A stretch of DNA of 24,814 nt. Origin: Oscillospiraceae bacterium. GTDB taxonomy: Bacteria; Bacillota_A; Clostridia; Oscillospirales; Oscillospiraceae. The position numbers and the translations under genes were made by a program. The stretch is from contig SVLA01000012.1 of assembly GCA_015068175.1 (NCBI GenBank), forward strand, positions 1 to 24,814. Reading direction: 5' to 3'. The notes under the pieces were generated by a model. The model did not search any database. It saw only the letters and a program-made list of their open reading frames with translations, and was not told where the DNA came from. This document shows positions 6,889-14,600 of the stretch, one piece after another; within the stretch, counting starts at the first letter, position 1; each line of letters starts with the position of its first letter.

Positions 6889-6901
6889 GTGATAAAGTCA
6901 C
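6889..6901. promoter_or_regulatory. Crp/Fnr-type operator between divergent SDR and flavodiiron genes
   Basis: GTGA-TAAAG-TCAC, with perfect arms. It is centred at 6895, which is -42 from the predicted flavodiiron start (about 6937) and -41 from the predicted SDR start. One palindrome thus sits at the class II activator position of both divergent promoters. Confidence 0.6.
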
Positions 6902-6930
6902 TGTACAAGTCATGGAAAAATGTGTATAAT
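6902..6930 (+). promoter_or_regulatory. Promoter of flavodiiron gene
   Basis: TGTACA (6902-6907) and TATAAT (6925-6930) are separated by 17 bases, with a TGTG before the -10 box. The -35 hexamer touches the palindrome. Confidence 0.65.
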
Positions 6931-6962
6931 GCAATCACCAAAACCAAAAAGGAGCGACCGCT

Positions 6963-8753
6963 ATGACCGTAACCAATGATATTCGATACATCGGTGTCAA
7001 TGACCACCGTGTAGACCTGTTTGAGGGCCAGTATGCAGTGCCCAACGGCATGTCCTACAATTCCTATGTGATCCTGGATGACAAGATCGCCGTCATGGAT
7101 ACCGTAGACCAGAACTTTACCCACGAGTGGCTGGACAATCTGCAGAAGGTCCTGGGAGACCGGAAACCCGATTACCTGGTGGTCCAGCACATGGAGCCGG
7201 ACCATTCCGCCAATATCGATAAGTTCCTGAACTTCTATCCGGAGACCGTGGTGGTCTCCTCCGTCAAGGCTTTCGCCATGATGAAGAATTTCTTCGGCAC
7301 CGACTATGCCGACCGCCGCCTGGTGGTGGGGGAGGGCGACAGCCTGAACCTGGGCAAGCACGTTCTGCATTTTGTGGCCGCCCCCATGGTCCATTGGCCC
7401 GAAGTCATCGTTACTTATGATTCCTATGAGAAGGTCCTCTTTTCCGCCGACGGCTTCGGCAAGTTCGGCGCTCTGGATGTGGAGGAGCCCTGGGATTGCG
7501 AAGCCCGCCGCTACTACATCGGCATCGTGGGCAAGTACGGCTCCCAGGTCCAGGCCCTGCTGAAGAAGGCCGCCACATTGGACATCTCCATCATCTGCCC
7601 CCTCCACGGTCCCGTGCTGAAGGAAAACCTGGGCCATTACCTGAATAAGTATGACATCTGGTCCTCTTACCGGGTGGAGAGCGAAGGCGTGGTCATCGCC
7701 TATACCTCCGTCTACGGCAACACCAAGGCCGCCGTGGAACTGCTGGCTGAGAAGCTGACGGAAAAGGGCTGCCCCAAAGTGGTGATCCATGACCTGGCCC
7801 GGACCGACATGGCCGAAGCGGTGGAAGATGCCTTCCGTTACGGCAAACTGGTGCTGGCCACCACCACCTATAACGCCGACATTTTCCCCTTCATGAAGGA
7901 ATACATCCACCATCTGACGGAGCGGAACTTCCAGAACCGTACCGTGGCCCTGATGGAGAACGGCTCCTGGGCGCCCCTGGCCGCCAAGGTCATGCGGGGC
8001 ATGTTCGAGAAGTCCAGGAATATCACCTTCACCGATACCACCGTCCGGATCCTCTCCGCCCTCAGCGACGAGAGCCGGGGCCAGATCGAGGCCATGGCCG
8101 CCGAGCTGTGCCAGGAGTACCTGGCCCGGCAGGATGCCACCGCCAACAAAAACGACCTGAACGCCCTGTTCAATATCGGCTACGGTCTGTATGTGGTCAC
8201 CTCCAACGACGGCCAGAAGGACAACGGCCTCATCGTCAACACCGTCACCCAGGTCACCAATACCCCCAACCGCATCGCCGTCACCATCAATAAGGCCAAT
8301 TACTCCCACCACGTCATCCGCCAGACCGGCATCATGAATGTCAACTGCCTGGATGTGTCTGCCCCCTTCTCCGTTTTTGAGAATTACGGCTTCCGCAGCG
8401 GCCGCACCGCCGATAAGTTCGAGGGCGTCCGGGAACTGCGCAGCGACAACGGCCTGCGGTTCCTGCCCATGTACATCAATTCCTTCATGAGCCTGAAGGT
8501 GGAGGACTATGTGGACCTGGGGACCCACGGCATATTTATCTGCGCCGTCACCGAGGCCCGGGTCATGTCCGATAAGGAGACCATGACCTATACCTACTAC
8601 CAGCACAACGTCAAGCCCCAGCCCCAGACCGAGGGCAAGAAGGGCTACGTCTGCAAGGTCTGCGGCTGGGTCTACGAGGGTGAGGAACTGCCCGATGACA
8701 TCGTCTGCCCGCTGTGCAAGCACGGCGCCGCCGATTTTGAACCCATCGCCTGA
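6963..8753 (+). CDS. Flavodiiron protein fused to flavin reductase and rubredoxin
   Basis: A 596-residue cytoplasmic oxygen/nitric-oxide-reducing protein in four parts. Residues 1-245 are the metallo-beta-lactamase-like diiron domain with the full ligand set H76-x-E78-x-D80-H81, H144, D163 and H225. Residues about 248-395 are a flavodoxin-like FMN domain (YTSVYGNTKAAVE). Residues about 405-540 resemble a flavin reductase split-barrel (LYVVTSNDGQKDNGLIVNTV). Residues 559-596 are a rubredoxin with C564-x-x-C567 and C582-x-x-C585. The family reduces O2 to water or NO to N2O with electrons from rubredoxin or NAD(P)H; here donor modules are built into one chain. AAAGGAG precedes the ATG. It is transcribed alone and ends at a terminator. 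Codon usage is very biased (nearly all AAG, C-ending), suggesting high expression. O2 versus NO preference cannot be told from sequence. Confidence 0.95.
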   Translation: MTVTNDIRYIGVNDHRVDLFEGQYAVPNGMSYNSYVILDDKIAVMDTVDQNFTHEWLDNLQKVLGDRKPDYLVVQHMEPDHSANIDKFLNFYPETVVVSSVKAFAMMKNFFGTDYADRRLVVGEGDSLNLGKHVLHFVAAPMVHWPEVIVTYDSYEKVLFSADGFGKFGALDVEEPWDCEARRYYIGIVGKYGSQVQALLKKAATLDISIICPLHGPVLKENLGHYLNKYDIWSSYRVESEGVVIAYTSVYGNTKAAVELLAEKLTEKGCPKVVIHDLARTDMAEAVEDAFRYGKLVLATTTYNADIFPFMKEYIHHLTERNFQNRTVALMENGSWAPLAAKVMRGMFEKSRNITFTDTTVRILSALSDESRGQIEAMAAELCQEYLARQDATANKNDLNALFNIGYGLYVVTSNDGQKDNGLIVNTVTQVTNTPNRIAVTINKANYSHHVIRQTGIMNVNCLDVSAPFSVFENYGFRSGRTADKFEGVRELRSDNGLRFLPMYINSFMSLKVEDYVDLGTHGIFICAVTEARVMSDKETMTYTYYQHNVKPQPQTEGKKGYVCKVCGWVYEGEELPDDIVCPLCKHGAADFEPIA

Positions 8754-8770
8754 TCCTGAAAACCGTACCC

Positions 8771-8796
8771 AAAGCCCCGCCATCCGGCGGGGCTTT
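8771..8796 (+). terminator. Terminator after flavodiiron gene
   Basis: AAAGCCCCGCC (8771-8781), loop ATCC, and GGCGGGGCTTT (8786-8796) form an 11-bp perfect stem. The T tract is partly inside the stem. Confidence 0.8.
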
Positions 8797-8826
8797 CCCC
8801 TGTTCGGCATCTTTTGGGGATAATCA

Positions 8827-8854
8827 TTGCATTTTCCCTGAACTCTGCTATAAT
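8827..8854 (+). promoter_or_regulatory. Promoter of MATE gene, flanked by inverted repeat
   Basis: TTGCAT (8827-8832) and TATAAT (8849-8854) have a 16-base spacer. An 8-bp inverted repeat, GGATAATC (8818-8825) and GATTATCC (8861-8868), brackets the promoter and could be paired operator half-sites. Confidence 0.6.
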
Positions 8855-8883
8855 AGTAAAGATTATCCTGAAAGGATCTTGTT

Positions 8884-9822
8884 ATGCTGAAACGATACAT
8901 CGGAGACCGGGCATTTTATCGCCGGGTCATGGCCGTGGTCCTGCCCATTATGACCCAAAACGCCATCACCAATTTCGTGTGGCTGTTGGATAATGTCATG
9001 GTAGGCCAGGTGGGCCAGATCCCTATGAGCGGCGTGTCCATCGTCAACCAATTGCTTTTTGTATTTAATCTGTGCGTGTTCGGTGCCACCTCCGGTGCCG
9101 GTATCTTCACCGCCCAGTTTTTCGGTAATGATGACCAGGAAGGCATCCGCTACACCTTCCGTTTCAAGGTGGCGGTCTGCCTGCTGGTGAGCCTTGCAGG
9201 CATCGGCGTATTTGTGTTCGGTGCCGATAGCCTCATCGGTCTGTACCTGACGGGTGAAGGCGACCCGGCGGATGCCGCCGCCATTTTGGCCTACGGTCGG
9301 GAATATTTGTCCGTCATGCTGGTGGGCCTGGTGCCTTTTGCCCTCAGCAATGCCTACGCCGGCACTCTCCGGGAAACGGGTCAGACCGTGGTGCCTATGA
9401 TCAGCGGTCTGGTGGCGGTGGCGGTGAACCTGGTGCTGAATTTCGTCCTGATCTTCGGTGCCTTCGGCCTGCCGGCCCTGGGCGTGGTGGGCGCTGCCTG
9501 GGCGACGGTGACCTCCCGGTTTGTGGAACTGGCCATCGTGGCCTTTTGGACCCACCGACACGGAGACCGCCATCCCTTCATCCGGGATGCTTACCGCTCC
9601 CTGGCCATTCCCCGAAAATTGCTGGGCCGCATCATTGCCAAGGGCGCCCCGCTGATGGTCAACGAATTTTTGTGGGCGGCCGGCATGGCCACCTTGAACC
9701 AATGCTATTCCACCTGCGGCCTGGATGTGGTGCCGGCGGCCAATATCAACTCCGCCATCTATAACCTGGCCGGCGTGGGCTATATGGCCATGGGCAACGC
9801 CGTGGGCATCATCATGGGCTAA
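8884..9822 (+). CDS. MATE-family efflux transporter, N-terminal part (in-frame stop)
   Basis: 312 residues covering roughly the first eight membrane segments of a MATE multidrug/toxin exporter. Typical stretches are LPIMTQNAITNFVWLLDNVMVGQVG near the N-terminus, GIFTAQFFGNDD, and NAYAGTLRETGQTVVPMISG. The reading frame stops at TAA (9820-9822) within the conserved second-half motif that would read VGIIMG-[stop]-MLGAGASE. Most MATE proteins have Gln at this point, so one C-to-T change (CAA to TAA) explains the stop. The same frame continues intact for 148 more codons to 10269. The full length would be 461 codons, normal for the family. An intact protein would use a Na+ or H+ gradient to export organic cations or other drugs. 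As it stands the gene is either a very recent pseudogene, a readthrough case, or a sequencing error. A promoter lies at 8827-8854. Confidence 0.85.
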   Translation: MLKRYIGDRAFYRRVMAVVLPIMTQNAITNFVWLLDNVMVGQVGQIPMSGVSIVNQLLFVFNLCVFGATSGAGIFTAQFFGNDDQEGIRYTFRFKVAVCLLVSLAGIGVFVFGADSLIGLYLTGEGDPADAAAILAYGREYLSVMLVGLVPFALSNAYAGTLRETGQTVVPMISGLVAVAVNLVLNFVLIFGAFGLPALGVVGAAWATVTSRFVELAIVAFWTHRHGDRHPFIRDAYRSLAIPRKLLGRIIAKGAPLMVNEFLWAAGMATLNQCYSTCGLDVVPAANINSAIYNLAGVGYMAMGNAVGIIMG

Positions 9823-10269
9823 ATGCTGGGTGCCGGTGCGTCGGAAGTCCAACTGCGGGATACCAACCGCAAGCTGATCTTCACCTCCTGCCTGACCGGC
9901 GTGATCTTCGGCGGCCTTATGGCGGCCATTTCCGGGTTGTTCCCCGGGCTGTACAATGCCACCGAGGCGGTGCGGACCCTGGCCGCCGCCATGATCTGCA
10001 TCAGCGCCGTCATGATGCCCTTCAACGCCTATACCAATGCCTGCTATTTCACCCTCCGTTCCGGCGGCCAGACCTTCGTCACCTTCCTGTTTGACAGTTG
10101 CTTTGTCTGGGCGGTGTGCGTCCCCACAGCCTGGGCCCTGACCCAATTCACGGCCCTGCCCATCCTGCCGATCTACGCCATCCTGAACGCCATGGACCTG
10201 ATCAAATCCACCATCGGTGCCTGGATGCTGAAAAAGGGTCTTTGGATCCGGAATCTGACGCAGCAATAA
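9823..10269 (+). CDS. MATE-family efflux transporter, C-terminal part
   Basis: 148 codons in the same frame as, and directly following, the TAA of the upstream part. They encode the last four or so membrane segments of the MATE fold (LTGVIFGGLMAAISGLFPGLYN…, MMPFNAYTNACYFTLRSGGQTFVTFLFDSCFVWAVCVP…). An ATG abuts the stop (TAAATG), so re-initiation by terminating ribosomes is conceivable, though no good ribosome binding site precedes it. No second lesion is present, which argues the interruption is recent or tolerated. On its own this fragment should not transport. The gene is followed after 57 bases by mntP without a visible terminator, so both are probably on one transcript. Confidence 0.75.
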   Translation: MLGAGASEVQLRDTNRKLIFTSCLTGVIFGGLMAAISGLFPGLYNATEAVRTLAAAMICISAVMMPFNAYTNACYFTLRSGGQTFVTFLFDSCFVWAVCVPTAWALTQFTALPILPIYAILNAMDLIKSTIGAWMLKKGLWIRNLTQQ

Positions 10270-10281
10270 AGGGATCCGGCC

Positions 10282-10320
10282 ATGAAAGAACAGATTCCGC
10301 TGAACAAAAGAACGAGGTAA
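10282..10320 (+). CDS. 12-residue ORF upstream of mntP
   Basis: A short ATG-initiated frame encoding MKEQIPLNKRTR lies in the 57-base gap; its last codons contain the GAGGT used as ribosome binding site by mntP, and its stop is 6 bases before the mntP TTG. It could be a leader peptide that couples translation, or chance. Confidence 0.15.
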   Translation: MKEQIPLNKRTR

Positions 10321-10326
10321 TGATAC

Positions 10327-10908
10327 TTGGAACTGAATTTTCAATTTTTCCTGAACAGCATCCTTCTGGGCGTGGGTCTTGCCATGGATGCCTTCTCCGT
10401 GGCCATGGCCAACGGCCTTAACGAACCGAAAATGAAGCAGGGCAAGATCTGCGGCATCGCCGGCCTGTTCGGTCTGTTCCAGGGCCTGATGCCCTTGATC
10501 GGCTGGATCTGCATCCACACGGTCATGCAGTATTTCACCGCCCTGGAGAAGCTGATCCCCTGGATTGCCCTGGGCCTGCTGAGCTACATCGGCGGTAAAA
10601 TGGTCCTGGACGGCCTCCATCCCGATGCGGAGGAGACCAAACCCGGCGTGGGGTTTGCGGCGTTGGTGGTCCAGGGCATCGCCACTTCCATCGATGCCCT
10701 CAGCGTGGGCTTCACCATTGCCGACCACGACCTGCCGGCGGCGGTGCTGGCCGCGGCCATCATTGCGGCGGTGACGGTGGTCATCTGCTACGCCGGCGTC
10801 ATCATCGGCAAGACCGTGGGAAATAAGATCGCAGGCAAAGCCGGTATTTTCGGCGGTGTGCTTCTGATCCTCATCGGCCTGGAGATCTTCATCTCCGGCG
10901 TATTTTGA
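10327..10908 (+). CDS. mntP: Manganese efflux pump MntP-type
   Basis: A 193-residue inner-membrane protein with six predicted membrane segments formed by two related halves. Each half carries the family signature: GLAMDAFSVAMANG (D21) and GIATSIDALSVGF (D123); GGKMVLDGL also matches. MntP exports Mn2+ to prevent manganese toxicity. The only suitable start is TTG (10327), because GAGGT (10314-10318) sits 8 bases before it and no in-frame ATG lies nearby upstream. MntP genes elsewhere are often controlled by a yybP-ykoY manganese riboswitch; the 57-base gap here is too short for one and none is seen, so expression probably comes from the MATE promoter. A perfect terminator follows. Confidence 0.92.
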   Translation: MELNFQFFLNSILLGVGLAMDAFSVAMANGLNEPKMKQGKICGIAGLFGLFQGLMPLIGWICIHTVMQYFTALEKLIPWIALGLLSYIGGKMVLDGLHPDAEETKPGVGFAALVVQGIATSIDALSVGFTIADHDLPAAVLAAAIIAAVTVVICYAGVIIGKTVGNKIAGKAGIFGGVLLILIGLEIFISGVF

Positions 10909-10920
10909 ACATATGGCCCT

Positions 10921-10948
10921 CCCGGTGGACATTGGTCCACCGGGTTTT
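10921..10948 (+). terminator. Terminator after mntP
   Basis: CCCGGTGGAC, loop ATTG, GTCCACCGGG and then TTTT: a 10-bp perfect stem with a short T run. Confidence 0.88.
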
Positions 10949-10982
10949 GCTGTCTGTATCGCAATATTTCCCCGGCGGACGA

Positions 10983-11011
10983 TTGACAGCTACCTATGGA
11001 AGCGGTATAAT
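10983..11011 (+). promoter_or_regulatory. Consensus sigma-A promoter for cohesin/protease operon
   Basis: TTGACA (10983-10988), 17-base spacer, TATAAT (11006-11011): both boxes are perfect consensus. This should be a strong promoter for the two-gene operon. The leader of about 50 bases has no obvious riboswitch. Confidence 0.85.
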
Positions 11012-11069
11012 GGGGAAGTATCATGGCACCCGGCGGACAAGGCCGGCTGCCGCGCGAGGAGGAAATAGC

Positions 11070-11681
11070 ATGGTAAGAAAAATGACAGCCCTGCTGATGG
11101 CAGCGGCGCTGATCATGGCCCTGACTGCGGCGGTCTCCGCTGCGGAAAACGGCCAGGCATGGCTGGTGGTGGAACCCGATGAAGGCACCACCGTGTCCCT
11201 GAAGGTAGATACCGCCGTCACCGACGGTGTCATCACGGTTACATATGATGCCGCGGCGCTGACCTACGGCGGCATTACGGTGGCGGAAGGCCAGGTGGCC
11301 AATTACGCCGTCAATGCCCAGACCCCCGGCACCCTGCGGATCGGCTGGGTAGGCCCCGGCGCGGAAGTGCCCGCGGACGGCGCCGTCCTGATCACCCTGG
11401 AGTTCACCGGCACGGAACAGACCAATTCCGTGACCATGACCGGCACGGTCCATTGTGCCGACGGCGCCGACCTGACCCTGGGTCAGACCCAGGTCCTGGA
11501 AAAGCCGGTGCCCCCCACAACGGCACCCACGACGCCTTCCGAGACCCAGAAACCCACGGAAGGCGACGACAGCCCCTCCGTGGAGACCGGCGACCGTTCC
11601 ATGGTCCCGGCGGCGGTAATCGCGGCCCTGCTGGCACTGACCGGCACCGCGCTGATGGTTAAGAGGGGGTGGCAGAGATGA
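11070..11681 (+). CDS. Cohesin-like domain surface protein with C-terminal membrane anchor
   Basis: A 203-residue exported protein. Residues 1-24 form a signal peptide (MVRK…AAVSA). Residues about 30-137 resemble a cohesin-type beta-sandwich: VSLKVDTAVTDGVITVTYDAAALTYGGITVAEG, then GTLRIGWVGPGAEVPADGAVLITLEFTG. A Pro/Thr-rich linker (about 145-170) precedes V171-E-T-G-D, a hydrophobic segment (179-197) and the basic tail KRGWQR. This tail has the shape of a sortase sorting signal, but the LPxTG proline position is Val, so simple membrane anchoring is equally possible. The ATG at 11070 is chosen because GAGGAGG (11056-11062) is 7 bases before it and the signal peptide starts there; longer frames lack both. 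The stop overlaps the next start as ATGA. The neighbour carries a dockerin-like module, so this protein may be its cell-surface receptor (inference). Confidence 0.75.
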   Translation: MVRKMTALLMAAALIMALTAAVSAAENGQAWLVVEPDEGTTVSLKVDTAVTDGVITVTYDAAALTYGGITVAEGQVANYAVNAQTPGTLRIGWVGPGAEVPADGAVLITLEFTGTEQTNSVTMTGTVHCADGADLTLGQTQVLEKPVPPTTAPTTPSETQKPTEGDDSPSVETGDRSMVPAAVIAALLALTGTALMVKRGWQR

Positions 11682-14600
11682 TGAAGAGATTTTTTGCCGC
11701 CGCGCTGGTTCTGTGTCTGCTGCTGAGCTGGGGCCTGAGCGGCACCGTCAGCGCCGTTTCCACGGACCGGCTGGCTTTTGAAAAACTCACCGGCAGCCGG
11801 AAGGATCTGAGCATCCTCCAGGGCAATTCCGCGGCGGACCTGGCTATTGAGAAGTCCATGGTGGACCGGCAGGGCATGGTGGAAGTGTTCATCGTTATGG
11901 AAGGCAAGTCCGTCCTGGAGCAGGACCCCCTTGCCCAGCCTGACGAAGATACCCTGGCCGCGGCTGAAAAGCTGGAGCAGGCCCAGGCCAAGATCATCGA
12001 CCGCATCCGGGAGAAGGTCCTGGACGGCGCCGAGCTGGAGATCAGTTATGGCTATACCTGGCTGTTCAACGGCGTGGCCGCCCGGGTCCCCTATGCCCGG
12101 CTGGACGACATCCGGAACGTAGCCGGCGTTCAGCAGGTGGTGGTGGCCCCCAAGTATGAAGCCTGCGAGACCGCGCCCGCCCAGGGCGGCGCTTCCGTCT
12201 ATACCGTCAGCGACGGCATCATGATCGGCCGTGAAGATACCTGGGCCGGCGGCTATACCGGCATGGGCATCAAGATCGCCGTTATCGATACGGGCCTGGA
12301 TGTGGACCATCAGAATTTCCAGGCGCTGCCCGAGGAAAAACTGACCAAGGATTCCGCGTCTCTGGAGTCCGTGGCGGCGGTGCTGGGCGAATTGAACGCC
12401 AGCGTCCGCTACCCCGGCTTGAAGGCCGAGGATGTTTACCACAATACCAAGGTGGTTTTCGGCTTCAACTACGGTGACGACAACACCGACGTGACTCACG
12501 ACAACGACGGCCAGGGCACCCACGGCACCCACGTTGCCGGCATTGCCGCCGCCAACCGGGTGGAAGGTTCCGATGTTGTGGGCGTGGCCCCGGACGCGCA
12601 GCTTTACATCATGAAGATCTTCGGCGGCAAGCGGGCCGGTGTGGCCACGGATATCGTGGCCGCGTTGGAAGACGCCCTGCTGCTGGGGGCCGACGTGGTC
12701 AACATGAGCCTGGGCACAAATGCCGGCTTCACGGAGAACGCCGACGAATTTATCAATACCATTTATGAGCGGGTGGCCCTGACCGGTACGGTCCTGTCCG
12801 CTTCCGCCGGCAACAACTACACCGCTGGTATGTACAACAACTGGGGCACCAATTCCAACCTGACCACCAACCCCGATAACGCGGTGGTGGGCGAGCCGTC
12901 CACCTACGGCAGCCCCATGAGCGTGGCCAGCGTGGAGAACCTGATGATCCAGCGCCACTATATCCAGGTCAGCGACGGCTATAAGATGGCCTTCAACGAG
13001 ACCTCCGCCTCCTATGGCCTGCCTTCCGTGCTGGACATGGCGGGCGAATATGAGCTGGCTGCCGTCCCCGGCAATGGCGAAGCGGCGGATTATGAAGGCC
13101 TGGATGTGGCCGGCAAGATTGTCCTGGTCCAGCGCGGCGTCATCAACTTCAGCGACAAAGTCCAGAACGCGGAAAATGCCGGCGCCGTGGGCTGCCTGGT
13201 GTATAACAATGTCAGCGGCGAGTTTGGCATGGACCTGACGGGCTGTGAAGCTGCCATCCCCGCCGCCTCCATCTCCATGGAAGACGGCCAGCGCCTCATC
13301 GGCCAGATGGAAAGCGGCGCTTTGAAGGTCTCCTTCCCCCAGGAAACCACCTCCATGGTCAGTCCCTACGCCTGGCAGATGAGCGACTTCTCCTCCTGGG
13401 GCGTGGCCCCGGACCTGACTCTGGAGCCGGACATCACCGCCCCCGGCGGCAATATCTACTCCACCATTATGGACGGCGAATATGCCGTCATGAGCGGCAC
13501 CTCCATGGCCGCGCCCAATATCGCCGGCATCTCCGCCCTGGTGCTGCAGTATGTCCGGGAGCATTTTGACGATCCCGACCAGTACCGCGCCCTGGTGCAG
13601 AATCTGCTGGTCAGTACCGCATCGCCCCTGCCTTATGATACGGAGGGACTGTTCTTCTCCCCCCGTCAGCAGGGTTCCGGCCTGGCCAACGCCTTCGACA
13701 GCATCCGCAGCCATGCCTACCTGACCGTGGCCGGCGCCGATGTGCCCAAGGTCTCCCTGGGGGACGATGCCCAGCGCACCGGCAAGTACGGCTTCAGCTT
13801 CCAGGTGACCAATTTTGGCACCGAGGCCCTGTTCTACAAGCTCCATACCGTGGCCCAGACCGAAGGCTACTCCGAGGACCCCGCCTATGAAGGCAAGTAT
13901 TTCATGTCCTCCACCCCCTACGGCCTGACGGCCCTCACCGGCGAAAACTCCGATGCCATGGTCCTGACCTATGACCTGGACGGCGACGGCGATACCGACT
14001 CCCGGGATGCCTACCTGACCTGGCAGAAGGCCGGCAGCGGCGAAAAGTCCGCCGACGAATTCCGCTACGACCTCAACGGCGATTCTTCCGTCAATTCCGA
14101 CGACGTGCAGGACTACCTGAATGCCCTGGTGGGCCTGGATTCCGATGCGGATCTGGAAGATACGGTCCTGCAGGTCCCCGCCGGCGAGACCGTGGAAGTC
14201 CATGTGGACGTGGAACTGTCCGCCGAGGACCGGACCTACCTGGATACATACTACACCAACGGCGGTTATGTGGAAGGCTTCACCTTCCTGACCTCCTGCG
14301 GCGCCATGGATGTGGACCTGAGCCTGCCCTACCTGGCCTACTACGGCAGTTGGGACGAGCCCCCCATGCTGGATGACGGCAACTACTGGGATCTGCTGAA
14401 CGCCGAGGAAGGCGAAGTGGTGGGCAACCAGTATTACCACACGCTGTTTACCAACTTCTACGGCTACGAGTCCTACGTCTACCCCGGCTTCAACGTCTAT
14501 TCCGAGGACGTGGTCTTTGATCCCGCCCACATTTCCGTATCCCCCAACGGCGACGGCTATTTCGACACTGTGGACGATATCTACACCTCTCTGCTGAGAA

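Noticed and set aside
10270..10326. yybP-ykoY manganese riboswitch before mntP
   Set aside because: The gap is only 57 bases and shows no paired elements of that riboswitch class.
10905..11069. Longer N-terminus for the cohesin-like protein
   Set aside because: It would place the mntP terminator and a perfect TTGACA-N17-TATAAT promoter inside the coding region; the signal peptide and ribosome binding site begin at 11070.
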